The translations under genes were made by a program, and so were the position numbers. Shown piece after piece: positions 16,975 through 25,173 of a stretch of DNA of 47,051 nucleotides. Below the pieces are notes generated by a model that searched no databases, was not told the origin of the DNA, and was given only the letters and a program-made list of their open reading frames with translations. This DNA is from Candidatus Methanomethylophilaceae archaeon. Its GTDB lineage: Archaea; Thermoplasmatota; Thermoplasmata; Methanomassiliicoccales; Methanomethylophilaceae. The number at the start of each line of letters is the position of its first letter. The first letter of the stretch is position 1. Location: NCBI GenBank assembly GCA_017519045.1, contig JAFWTC010000001.1:1-47051 (forward strand), in the 5' to 3' direction.

Positions 16975-18234
16975 TTCATCTGGAACATCACGCCTCTCGA
17001 GTACCAGCCCGAGTGGTACGACTCCGAGACGGACGACATCATCGTCCCCGCTGACGAGAACAGCACCGGCGAGGACTACACCATCGTCCCCATGGACGAG
17101 GAGCCCAAGAACTGGCCCTACGCAGGACAGTACTACAGCCAGCAGCCTGGTATGGTGCAGTTCCCGAAGGGAGCCAACTTCTACAGCGACACGGTCTACA
17201 TCAACCTCAACTGGTTCCCGATGCTGACCCTGAACATCGACACCATCGAAGTGGTCGGCACTCTGACCGCCGACGACCTCAACGAGCTCAAGAGGGCCGT
17301 GCACTTCTTCCCGATGGACATGTTCCCCTGGCTTCAGTCCTTCACCATCGACGACTTCAAGATCACCGTCGTGAACGGCGACGGAGAGGTCGTCGTGTTC
17401 CAGGACCAGATCGTCAGGAGCATCCTCGCCAGCGACTGGTACACCGTCACCGTGACCGGAAACGTCGCGAACGGGTACACCGGCACCCTGTTCGGATCCT
17501 GCTTCATCGACAGGGAGGCTCCCGAGGACGAAGTCACCGGATTCGAGTACGAGGACTACACCACCGTCGGAATCGACGGAGTGAAGATCACCAAGTACAC
17601 CGGCTCCGACAAGGACGTCGTCATACCCGACTTCATCGACGGCAAAAAGGTCCTCGCCATCGGCGACAACGCGTTCAAGAACAACAAGGACATCACTTCC
17701 GTGACCTTCGGCAAGTACGTCAGGACCGTCGGATTCAAGGCGTTTGCCGGATGCAGCGCCCTCAAGTCCGTCGAGTTCAACGACGACCTCCAGGTCATCG
17801 GCGCGTACGCCTTCTACCTCGACAAGGCCCTCACCAAGGTCGTCTTCGGAAACGGCCTCAGGGCCGTCAGGGAGAACGCGTTCTCCATCGATTTCATCTC
17901 TGGAATCGCCACCGAGAACCTGGCTGGAAGGGAGTTCTACACGAAGAGCTCTAGGAGCGAGCCCAGCATGCCTGGCTTCATACCCGCCTATGGCAACTAC
18001 GTGGACGACGATAACAAGTCCCAGTATTACGCCAAGGATGCCCTCGCTGGCAGGCTCTTCATCGTCGATGAGAACGTGAAGTCATTCCTGGGAGTGCCCG
18101 AGAATGCGAACGCCCTCGTGGCGACAACCCTCGACCTGTTCTTCGGAGAGGACGAGCCTATCAAGCTGGACTCTGCCATCTTTGAGCCTGGTTTCTTTGA
18201 GCTCAGTGAAGCTTCGAAGAACTACGAGAGGTGA
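16975..18234 (+). CDS. Secreted repeat protein copy 2, C-terminal part after an in-frame TAG
   Basis: In-frame continuation of the gene starting at 13408. It begins F-I-W-N-I-T-P-L and contains a beta-rich region with L-N-I-D-T-I-E-V-V-G, then FTIDDFKITVVNGDGEVVVF and the LRR_5/BspA-like repeats VLAIGDNAFKNNKDITSVTF and VGFKAFAGCSALKSVEF, all closely matching copy 1 at 6850-7700. The first internal Met with a long frame is at 17092 but lacks a ribosome-binding site and would cut a conserved block, so this is more likely the second half of one protein than a separate gene. It ends with TGA at 18232-18234 followed by a hairpin terminator. There is no C-terminal anchor. Confidence 0.8.
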   Translation, partial: FIWNITPLEYQPEWYDSETDDIIVPADENSTGEDYTIVPMDEEPKNWPYAGQYYSQQPGMVQFPKGANFYSDTVYINLNWFPMLTLNIDTIEVVGTLTADDLNELKRAVHFFPMDMFPWLQSFTIDDFKITVVNGDGEVVVFQDQIVRSILASDWYTVTVTGNVANGYTGTLFGSCFIDREAPEDEVTGFEYEDYTTVGIDGVKITKYTGSDKDVVIPDFIDGKKVLAIGDNAFKNNKDITSVTFGKYVRTVGFKAFAGCSALKSVEFNDDLQVIGAYAFYLDKALTKVVFGNGLRAVRENAFSIDFISGIATENLAGREFYTKSSRSEPSMPGFIPAYGNYVDDDNKSQYYAKDALAGRLFIVDENVKSFLGVPENANALVATTLDLFFGEDEPIKLDSAIFEPGFFELSEASKNYER

Positions 18235-18241
18235 TTAAACC

Positions 18242-18261
18242 GGAGGGGCTTCGGCCCCTCC
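18242..18261 (+). terminator. Hairpin terminator after secreted protein copy 2
   Basis: Arms ggagggg (18242-18248) and cccctcc (18255-18261), followed by cccttaacctt. Same stem as the terminator of the minus-strand paralogue at 6816-6835. Confidence 0.65.
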
Positions 18262-18775
18262 CCCTTAACCTTATGTCACATCATGGCGCGATGCAACCAT
18301 ACATGCATCTGGCAACGCCGGCTGCCTGAATATGAATTGTCCAAATCATTACAGAATTCGATAATCGTCGCCAGCAAATACCGGCAGCAGGATTCAACGA
18401 TGCCGCCATCGGCGATGATTTTTTTTCTCCATATTAGATATTTAGTTATTATATAAGTATAAAAAATCAGATAACGAACCGTGCCGAGGCTCCGCTATTT
18501 CACCCTGTCTTGAAATCATCCCAAGAAACGGCTGGATCTTCAGTCCTGAAAGCCCCGCAACATCGTGAGATGCACACATCGGAAATGAATATGTTCCGTC
18601 AATGGACGGCATACGTGCCCCATAGACCGACCCTCTGCGCCGTCATAAAAAGGAAAACGGCGCACGCCCATCGACACCGTTATCATCATGACCGTCCATG
18701 TCCCGGCCGCCACGGTGATGATCGTTTTTTGAGCTGGAACATGATGATAGACGGGCGAGCTGAGTGGCGACCATC
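18262..18775. other. Intergenic region without a recognisable gene
   Basis: It contains a very AT-rich block at about 18418-18475 (a T-run, then tatttagttattatataag). An open frame at 18510-18923 crosses into the opposite-strand transposase-like gene and has no coding character. I see nothing else definite. Confidence 0.5.
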
Positions 18776-20113
18776 TCAGGGATTCAACAAGGACTCCCTG
18801 TATTTCCCGGCATCCAGGCTCTCCGGCACCCCGACGCCGATGGCCGAGAACGCCTTCGATGCCGGCTTCCCGGGAGTCTCCACGCAGATCCTCCCGTCAT
18901 CCACGGAGCACATCACGGCCTGAGAGTATCCCGCGAGATCCGAGACCCTGATTCCCGCGGCCTCCGCCGCCTTGCGGACCTCGTCGCGCATGATGCGGGA
19001 CGCTATGCCGCACAGGGCCGAGCCGCGGACCTTCTCGAACGACGAGTCGAACGTGCCTCCCCTCCTTACCGATGCCTCGGAACGGAGCGCGGACATGAAT
19101 GCCTCCATGACCGAGTCGGGACGCATGCTCTTGTTCGATAGAAGGACGGTGAAAGACGGCATGGGGACTCCCGACCCGCCCATGTCCGCGTAGACGTAGG
19201 CGAACGCCTTCTTTCCGAACACCTCAATCTTCTTCCTGACGCCGAAGTAGTCGCGCCCGTTCAGCTCGTACATGCATTCCTTCTCACCGACATGCTTCAA
19301 GGCCTTCTGGCACGCCTCCTTGTAGGGAAGGCCCTTCTTCGCGGGCATGGAGACGATGAAGGTAAGCGGAGACTCGGAATCGTAATTCTTGAAAAGCTGC
19401 GCCGAAACGTAATCTTGCGACAGCACCGCCAGCTGCACCCCGTCCGGCGCGGTCCAGCGGGAGGTGTCCACCACGGAGTCGCACCAGACGGCCCTTCCCC
19501 CGGAAACGCCCAGGATGACGTGCGGGGAATCGTACGAGGCGACGTCGGAGACCATCTCCGGAGGCCCCGGGCAGAACTCCTTGAAGAACGCCTTGCGGCT
19601 CTTCTCGGACCCCATGGCCGCAGTCCTGTCGGAATCCTTGAGCACCGACGATATGAACGAGCGCGCCATGAACGCGTCGGCCGGCACGAACGGGAACGTG
19701 AAGTCCTTCGCCGCGCGGACCAGGATGCTCTCGAACGACTGGGAGTCCGGGATAGCCCTCCTCATCGAGGCCAGGATGCCGGAGGCCCTGGCCAGCTCCA
19801 GGAAGGCGTAGACGTCTCCGAAGACCACGTGGGTCCCGGAAGGCTTCTTTATCACTATAGTCTCCCCTTCGGAGGCTTCGGAGAACTCGTCGGCGTCGGC
19901 GTCATAGCGGACCAGCCCGCGGGTCGGAGACTTGAATATCCCCCTCCTCCCGGAAGGATCGAGGTCCACGACCTTCCCCAGCCTCTCCCTCTGGACCTGC
20001 TTGGAGTGGTATTTCCCGTCCTTCACGTAGACGGCGTCCATGATGGCGGCGCTCCCGGACCTCACGGTCCCGTCCTCGTTCCTGACAAGCTTCTGAACCT
20101 TTATGAACGGCAT
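18776..20113 (-). CDS. IS1634/IS4-like transposase relative, probably inactive or domesticated
   Basis: 445 residues. The order of segments resembles IS1634-group transposases: an N-terminal unique domain, FGDVYAFLELARASGILASM, a central RNase-H-like region, and a C-terminal part with a helical block (VRGSALCGIASRIMRDEVRKAA) ahead of a final short domain. I cannot place a convincing DDE triad: the usual first-Asp region reads SDVASYDSPHVILGVSG, and the block SGGRAVWCDSVVDTSRW replaces the usual pattern. Start ATG 20113 follows a GGAGATG ribosome-binding site; the gene diverges from the HPS-RraA gene. No terminal inverted repeats were found. A transposase-derived host gene or a decaying element are both possible. 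Confidence 0.5.
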   Translation of the reverse strand: MPFIKVQKLVRNEDGTVRSGSAAIMDAVYVKDGKYHSKQVQRERLGKVVDLDPSGRRGIFKSPTRGLVRYDADADEFSEASEGETIVIKKPSGTHVVFGDVYAFLELARASGILASMRRAIPDSQSFESILVRAAKDFTFPFVPADAFMARSFISSVLKDSDRTAAMGSEKSRKAFFKEFCPGPPEMVSDVASYDSPHVILGVSGGRAVWCDSVVDTSRWTAPDGVQLAVLSQDYVSAQLFKNYDSESPLTFIVSMPAKKGLPYKEACQKALKHVGEKECMYELNGRDYFGVRKKIEVFGKKAFAYVYADMGGSGVPMPSFTVLLSNKSMRPDSVMEAFMSALRSEASVRRGGTFDSSFEKVRGSALCGIASRIMRDEVRKAAEAAGIRVSDLAGYSQAVMCSVDDGRICVETPGKPASKAFSAIGVGVPESLDAGKYRESLLNP

Positions 20114-20212
20114 CCGAACATCTCCGTTGCACTATAGTACGCATACCTCCCTTATGACGGTTTCCCGCCGGAAATGCAACAGATGAAATAAGCGTCCGCC
20201 CATCCCGATGGC

Positions 20213-21505
20213 ATGCCCGTATTGCAGCTCGCACTTGACCTCATGCAGCTCGGAAGAGCCGTCGCAATCGCACACGAAGCCGTCGACGGAGGCGCCGACT
20301 GGATAGAGGCGGGCACGCCCCTCATCAAAAGCGAGGGCGCCGAAGCCGTCCGCGCCCTCCGCAGGAAGTTCCCCGGAAGGAAGCTCATCGCGGACACCAA
20401 GACCATGGACGTCGGCGCCTTCGAGGTCGAGATCATGGCCAAGGCGGGGGCGGACGTGGTCACCGTCCTGGGCCTGGCCGAGGACTCCACCATCGAGGAG
20501 GCCGTGATGGCCGGAAGGAAGTACGGCGCCGACATAATGGTGGACATGATCAACGTCCCAGACAAGGTCGCCCGCGCGAAGGAGGTGGAGAGGCTCGGAG
20601 TCGCGTACATTTGCCTCCACATGGGGATAGACACCCAGATGAAGGGGGAGGAGCCGCCGATAGACATCCTCAGGAGGATCGTCGAGGCAGTCTCCATCCC
20701 GGTGGCCGTCGCCGGGGGCATAACCGCCGAGAACGCCGGCCAGTACGTCGAGGCGGGGGCCACGGACGTCATCGTCGGAGGGGCGATAATCAAGACCGGC
20801 GACATCAAGGGCGCCGCCGAGGACATCAAGAGGTCCATGGCCGGCGCGAAGATAAGCACCGACCTGGCCAGGAAGTACTCCGAGGAGGACCTGTTCGAGG
20901 CGTTCTCCAGGGTCTCCACCTGCAACATATCCGACGCGTTCCATAAGCAGGGCGTCATGATCGGGATCCTCCCCCAGTCTCTTGCCCATAGGCAGAGGAT
21001 GGTCGGCAGGGCCCTGACCGTCCAGACCACCAACGGCGACTGGGCGAAGCCCGTGGAGGCGATAGACCGCGTCAAGAAGGGGGACGTCCTGGTGGTCGAC
21101 GTGGGCGGGGCGCCCGTAGCCGTCTGGGGGGAGCTGGCCACGTGCTCCGCGATGGTCATGGGGGCCGCCGGGATCGTCATCGACGGCGCCATAAGGGACA
21201 TCGACGACATCCGCGACCTCGGGTTCCCCGCGTTCTCCCGCACCGTGGCCCCTTGCGCCGGAGAGCCGAAGGGCTACGGAGGGATCGGCATAGAGGTCGC
21301 CGTCGGAGGGCAGAGGGTCCGCACCGGCGACTGGATCGTGGGGGACGAGTCGGGGATCGTGGTGATACCCAAGGAGTCGGCCGTCGAGGTCGCCAACCGC
21401 GCCCTGGACGTCCACGAGAGGGAGAACAGGACCAGGGAGGAGATCCGCAGAGGGTCCACCCTGTCCAAGGTCAACGAGCTCGCCAAGTGGGAGCCGGTGA
21501 ACTGA
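20213..21505 (+). CDS. Bifunctional 3-hexulose-6-phosphate synthase / RraA-like protein
   Basis: 430 residues made of two domains. Residues 1-210 are an HPS (OMP-decarboxylase-like TIM barrel) with LQLALDLMQLGRAV, GADWIEAGTPLIKSEG, the catalytic ADTKTMD block, and VAVAGGITAENAGQYVEAGA for phosphate binding. In archaea HPS usually runs in the ribulose monophosphate direction that makes pentose phosphates from fructose 6-phosphate. Residues 225-430 are RraA-like (SRVSTCNISDAF, DVLVVDVGG, GIVIDGAIRDIDDI, GDWIVGDESGIVVIP), a fold used by aldolases and decarboxylases; its own reaction here is unknown. The fusion is known in archaea. Start ATG 20213 has little leader. A strong hairpin follows the TGA. 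Confidence 0.88.
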   Translation: MPVLQLALDLMQLGRAVAIAHEAVDGGADWIEAGTPLIKSEGAEAVRALRRKFPGRKLIADTKTMDVGAFEVEIMAKAGADVVTVLGLAEDSTIEEAVMAGRKYGADIMVDMINVPDKVARAKEVERLGVAYICLHMGIDTQMKGEEPPIDILRRIVEAVSIPVAVAGGITAENAGQYVEAGATDVIVGGAIIKTGDIKGAAEDIKRSMAGAKISTDLARKYSEEDLFEAFSRVSTCNISDAFHKQGVMIGILPQSLAHRQRMVGRALTVQTTNGDWAKPVEAIDRVKKGDVLVVDVGGAPVAVWGELATCSAMVMGAAGIVIDGAIRDIDDIRDLGFPAFSRTVAPCAGEPKGYGGIGIEVAVGGQRVRTGDWIVGDESGIVVIPKESAVEVANRALDVHERENRTREEIRRGSTLSKVNELAKWEPVN

Positions 21506-21512
21506 CGAAAAT

Positions 21513-21547
21513 GGAGGCTTCCGGATTCCGAAAGGGCCGGAGCCTCC
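21513..21547 (+). terminator. Hairpin terminator after the HPS-RraA gene
   Basis: Inverted arms ggaggcttccgg and ccggagcctcc separated by a short loop, 7 bases after the TGA. Confidence 0.6.
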
Positions 21548-21567
21548 GACTTCAGCGCTTATTTGCA

Positions 21568-21628
21568 TCCGTGCAATTATCTTTTCTCTTAATAGCGCAA
21601 AACGCGTTTTTTGCAATTATTATTTAAA
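21568..21628. repeat. 61-bp direct repeat, copy A (3' side of the Fic gene)
   Basis: Runs from tccgtgcaattatctt to ttattatttaaa and is identical to 22801-22861. The pair brackets the Fic gene. Inside it are two gcaattat motifs and a TTTAAATAATAATTG on the minus strand that looks like an archaeal TATA region. Confidence 0.95.
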
Positions 21629-21644
21629 TCTCCAAAGTTTCCGA

Positions 21645-22784
21645 TCAATAAGACCTTAGAATGTCCATGATCCTATCGCAAACGAAAAGCTGATTCCTCT
21701 TTCTCCCGCTGATCTCCTCGAGGACGCCTTCAGAAACCAGTTTGGACACCATACGGCCGGCGGTCGTGATGTGAACCCCGCAGATTTCCGCCACATCCTC
21801 CCTCCTGATATACGGGTTCACGAACAAGGAATCCTTCAACCGCATGAGTTTGACATCGGATTCATTCGCATGCAACTCCGCACGGTACGAATGCAAAGCG
21901 TCGATGAGTTTACTGGAGCTTTCCGATTGAGCCACAAGAGCATCCAGAAACAGATTCAACCATGAGGAATAGTCGTCCCTCTCCCTGATTCCGTTGAGAC
22001 ACCCTATGTATGCATCACGATTGCCTTCAAAATACCCGCTCAGATACAGCACAGGGCATCTGAGGACTCCTCCGCGGTTCAAGATCAGCATCACCAATAG
22101 CCTTCCTAGACGCCCGTTGCCGTCAGTGAACGGATGTATGGTCTCGAACTGATAATGCGACATCGCCGTGCGCATGAGGATGCCGTCTTCGTCCCCGTTC
22201 ATGTACTCAAAAAGATTGAGCATCTTCCACGGAACCTCCTCGGGCGGTATCGGCACGAATCTGGCGGTATCCACGGTATCGCCCTTGTTCCCCACCAGCA
22301 CTTGAACCTCCCTGTACCTTCCTGGAGATTTGTTCTCCCCGCGAACCCCGTTCATCAGTATCTTATGCGTCTCGAGAAGCAGTTCCTCTGTAAGACCCTT
22401 CGAAGAATGCGACATAGCATACCTCAAAGCATCCCTGTAATTGGACACCTCCTTGTTGTCCGCCCTTTTTACCGGATCGACCACCTCCTCTCTTTCAGAA
22501 CGGTAAATGTCCTCCATCGTGGTCCCGGTCCCCTCTATCGCCGAAGACCTTACGGATTCCATCAAAACGAACGGCAAAAGGAGGGTGCCGCGCTCGTCCT
22601 CGGACAACTGGGACACCTTCCCGTCGAGCCTGGACAAGGAGACCAATGCCTTCTCCATCTTCCTCTCGATTCCTTTGTCAAGATGAATCTCCAGAGGCAG
22701 ATCGCAAGGCCAGAAATAGCTGAACTGCCCATAGTGCACCCTTATCTCGCCGGATTTGCCTGGGCGGTACCCGTCCTCTTTCAT
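21645..22784 (-). CDS. Fic-domain protein with its own inhibitory helix (class II)
   Basis: 379 residues. The Fic core motif HPFTDGNGRLGR is at residues 217-228; Fic enzymes attach AMP or related groups from nucleotides to target proteins, using the His of this motif. SSAIEG (80-85) matches the S/T-x-x-x-E-G inhibitory motif placed N-terminally, as in class II Fic proteins, so activity should be self-restrained. The C-terminal 90 residues form a winged-helix-like domain (RREDVAEICGVHITTAGRMV) suggesting DNA binding, common in this Fic subgroup. Start ATG 22784 is preceded by the promoter-bearing copy of the 61-bp repeat. Ends with TGA. The flanking perfect direct repeats suggest it arrived or was copied as a unit. 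Confidence 0.9.
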   Translation of the reverse strand: MKEDGYRPGKSGEIRVHYGQFSYFWPCDLPLEIHLDKGIERKMEKALVSLSRLDGKVSQLSEDERGTLLLPFVLMESVRSSAIEGTGTTMEDIYRSEREEVVDPVKRADNKEVSNYRDALRYAMSHSSKGLTEELLLETHKILMNGVRGENKSPGRYREVQVLVGNKGDTVDTARFVPIPPEEVPWKMLNLFEYMNGDEDGILMRTAMSHYQFETIHPFTDGNGRLGRLLVMLILNRGGVLRCPVLYLSGYFEGNRDAYIGCLNGIRERDDYSSWLNLFLDALVAQSESSSKLIDALHSYRAELHANESDVKLMRLKDSLFVNPYIRREDVAEICGVHITTAGRMVSKLVSEGVLEEISGRKRNQLFVCDRIMDILRSY

Positions 22785-22800
22785 GAACAGGTTAATAGCG

Positions 22801-22861
22801 TCCGTGCAATTATCTTTTCTCTTAATAGCGCAAAACGCGTTTTTTGCAATTATTATTTAAA
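22801..22861. repeat. 61-bp direct repeat, copy B (5' side of the Fic gene)
   Basis: Identical to 21568-21628. On the minus strand it places TTTAAATAATAATTG about 65 bases upstream of the Fic ATG, so it probably supplies the promoter. Confidence 0.95.
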
Positions 22862-22879
22862 AGATCCCGCAGGGCGATG

Positions 22880-23150
22880 AATATCAACGAAATCCCTTGA
22901 GCTCCATGTCCCTCCGGAACCGGGCACGAGCCCTGCAAGGGCGTCCACGCCGAGCAGAACGCGGTGGTTCAGGCGGCCTGCTTCGGCGTGAGCGTGGACG
23001 GATGGGCCCTGAACAGGTTGGACGTGACGGACCCTCCAGTTATGGAGTCGGAGATCCGCATGCCGGCGTAAACGTCCTTGAGGTACATGTTGAAGAGGCC
23101 GGCGCCATGCGTCAGGCCCATCATCTCCAGGCAGATGCAGAACATGGCGA
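22880..23150 (-). pseudogene. Mosaic remnant: htpX 3' end / dCMP deaminase piece / htpX piece
   Basis: 22880-22910 matches the 3' end of htpX (compare 25175-25205, aatcccctgagctccatgtc). About 22900-22993 matches the dCMP deaminase gene (compare 40880-40980), coding [11 protein letters not shown] and F-G-V-S-V-D-G. From about 22990 the htpX match resumes (ggatggg-cctgaac-a-gttgga, compare 25238-25310) and fades after about 23130. The joins fall at short identities shared by both sources (agctcca-gtcc at the left, g-ggacgg at the right). It has stop codons and cannot encode either protein. Confidence 0.8.
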
Positions 23151-23229
23151 GGCTGGATAACGAGAAGGTCCTCTTGCGCCATTTGGTTCACGCAAACACT
23201 CGGAGCGCCTGATGCCGTAGAACGATTCG

Positions 23230-23366
23230 ACAGGTTAGGACGTCTTGCTTATGCCCTTGGCGTTGAGCCGCTTGGCACCCCTGATTCTGATGCGGTCTTC
23301 CGGACCGGATACAAGCATGAACTGGAAATCACTCTGAAGCGCAACGCAATCCAGGCCCTCCGCGCA
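23230..23366 (-). pseudogene. Orphan C-terminal coding remnant, family not recognised
   Basis: On the minus strand a frame of about 45 codons reads with protein-like composition (Q-S-D-F-Q-F-M-L-V-S-G-P-E-D-R-I then G-A-K-R-L-N-A-K-G-I-S-K) and ends in TAA at about 23246. It has no start codon or ribosome-binding site at its beginning and is bounded by a stop upstream. It looks like the tail of a lost gene in this decayed stretch. Confidence 0.35.
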
Positions 23367-23406
23367 CCAAACAGGATATTAATCACCAGGCCTTTCACTA
23401 GCAACC

Positions 23407-25128
23407 ATGAAGGGCATGGTGCACATCCGCAAGCCGGTCCTGTACAACAGCCCCGGCCCCCGCAACATGCTGATGAGAGCGAGAGGCGAGGGAGCCGTCG
23501 AATACAGGCCGGTCAGCGGCGTGTCCAGCAGCATCGACGTCACCAAGGCCGACGGCTCCTCGGACACCAGGACCGTATGGTTCGAGGTCGACTCCAAGTA
23601 CAGGGAGGGGCTCTGCGACGACCTCTGCGACGCGTACGTCATAGGCCTCCTCCATTACTGCCTCAGAAACCACTACGACATAGAATCGGACGCCCCCATG
23701 AGCGAGGAGCTGTACTACAACCTCACGGAGCAGCTCATCCCGGTCCTCGTCAAGAACGACTTCAGGCTGTCGGAGATCGAGATCAGGTGCGACACCATCC
23801 CGGACGACAAGATCAGGAGGGGGAGGTACATAGGCACGAGCGCCTCCAGCGGCGTGGACTCCCTCTACACGCTCCACAAGCACGCCGACCACCCCAGCAA
23901 GAGCCTTAGGCTGACCCACGTGTGCCTCAACAACGTCGGATCCTTCATCGGCAGCTACGGGAGGGGCGACGACTACCTCTCCAACGTGTCCCAGATATAC
24001 CAGAGGTCCCAGGACCTGGCGAACATGGTCGGTCTCCCGATAGTGGAGTCGGACTCCAACTTCTCGGAGGCGTTCCCGCAGAACCACCTCCTCTCCCACC
24101 TCTACTCCTCGATGTTCGCGGTGTTCGTGCTGAGATACCACTGGCGGAAGTACTTCTACCCGTCCGCCGGCCATGGATGCGCCACGATCTCGTTCGAGAA
24201 CAACAGCGTGTTCGATCCGGCCAGGTACGAGCCCCTCGCCCTCTCCATAATGAGCACGGCCAGGCTGAAGCTCTACTCGGACGGGTTCGCCCTGATGAGG
24301 AACGAGAAGCTCCGCGACATCTCCAAGTACAGGCCCGCCCAGAAATACCTTCACTCCTGCCTCGTGTCGGGGACCAACTGCGGCCTGTGCGGCAAATGCC
24401 AGAGGAACCTCTTCGGACTGGACGCCATGGGCCTCCTGGACAACTTCAAGGAGGCCTACGACCTGGACTACTACTACGCCAACCGCAAGAGGTTCATCGT
24501 TCACAACATCGCGAAGGACGACGAGTACACGATGGACTCCAAGAGGATCTTCATACAGAGCAAGAGCAGGATCTACCAGGAGTGCCTCGAGATCTCGAAG
24601 AAGGTGAACGAGGCGATCCGGTCCCTCGAGGAGGGCAGGTCCGTCGACGACGCGCTGGCCACCCTGGAGGAGAACAGGTATTTTTCCAACCGGGCCCTGT
24701 TCACCCTCGCGAAGCACTACATGGCCTCGGAGGACGAGAAGACCAGGAAGAAGGGTCTGGAATACCTGATCAAGGGGAAGGACGACGAGAACCCCGACGC
24801 CGTGATGTACTACATACAATACCTGTCCAAGAAGACCGACAAGGCGTCCAGGAAGGAGATGGCCGACCTGTGCCTCAAGCATGCCATAAGGGGCAACCCG
24901 AGGGCCCAGCACCTCATGGCCAAGATGCAGCTGGAGGGCGTCGACGTCGAGAAGGACCACGACTCGGCGATGCGCTGGCTCAGGCTGTCCGCGTCCAGGT
25001 ACCGCCCCGCCATGACCCTGCTTTACGAGGAGCTCTGCAAAAGCGACGCCGCCGACGACAAGCAGGAGGCGGAGAAGGTCAAGAGAAGGATGGACGACTT
25101 CGACAGGAGATACGCCCACCCCAAATGA
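23407..25128 (+). CDS. PP-loop ATP-pyrophosphatase-like protein with C-terminal Sel1-type repeats
   Basis: 573 residues. SASSGVDSLYTLHKH (about residues 145-159) is an SGG-V-DS-type PP-loop, used by enzymes that adenylate a substrate before amide or thio transfer. Near residue 325, CLVSGTNCGLCGKCQRNLFG gives a CGxCGKCxR cysteine cluster like that at the end of QueC-type and related enzymes. After about residue 400 the chain is helical with Sel1-like units (LAKHYMASEDEKTRKKGLEYL, LMAKMQLEGVDVEKDHDSAM). No exact family or substrate can be named. The Sel1 tail resembles the module in the DUF6270 protein at 2246-5458, so both may contact partner proteins. It ends with TGA and a hairpin, convergent with htpX. 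Confidence 0.75.
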   Translation: MKGMVHIRKPVLYNSPGPRNMLMRARGEGAVEYRPVSGVSSSIDVTKADGSSDTRTVWFEVDSKYREGLCDDLCDAYVIGLLHYCLRNHYDIESDAPMSEELYYNLTEQLIPVLVKNDFRLSEIEIRCDTIPDDKIRRGRYIGTSASSGVDSLYTLHKHADHPSKSLRLTHVCLNNVGSFIGSYGRGDDYLSNVSQIYQRSQDLANMVGLPIVESDSNFSEAFPQNHLLSHLYSSMFAVFVLRYHWRKYFYPSAGHGCATISFENNSVFDPARYEPLALSIMSTARLKLYSDGFALMRNEKLRDISKYRPAQKYLHSCLVSGTNCGLCGKCQRNLFGLDAMGLLDNFKEAYDLDYYYANRKRFIVHNIAKDDEYTMDSKRIFIQSKSRIYQECLEISKKVNEAIRSLEEGRSVDDALATLEENRYFSNRALFTLAKHYMASEDEKTRKKGLEYLIKGKDDENPDAVMYYIQYLSKKTDKASRKEMADLCLKHAIRGNPRAQHLMAKMQLEGVDVEKDHDSAMRWLRLSASRYRPAMTLLYEELCKSDAADDKQEAEKVKRRMDDFDRRYAHPK

Positions 25129-25129
25129 C

Positions 25130-25150
25130 GGGCCTCCGGGCCGGAGCCCC
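25130..25150. terminator. Hairpin between convergent genes
   Basis: gggcctccgg and ccggagccc form a near-perfect stem just after the PP-loop gene and before the end of htpX; it can act on either strand. Confidence 0.45.
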
Positions 25151-25173
25151 TTTCCAGACGGCCCAGGATGTGA

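Noticed and set aside
13390-17304. Open frame of 1304 codons on the minus strand opposite copy 2
   Set aside because: Antisense shadow of the same kind; the plus strand carries the signal peptide, ribosome-binding site and repeats.
18510-18923. 137-codon plus-strand frame
   Set aside because: Composition is not protein-like and it runs into the opposite-strand transposase-like gene.
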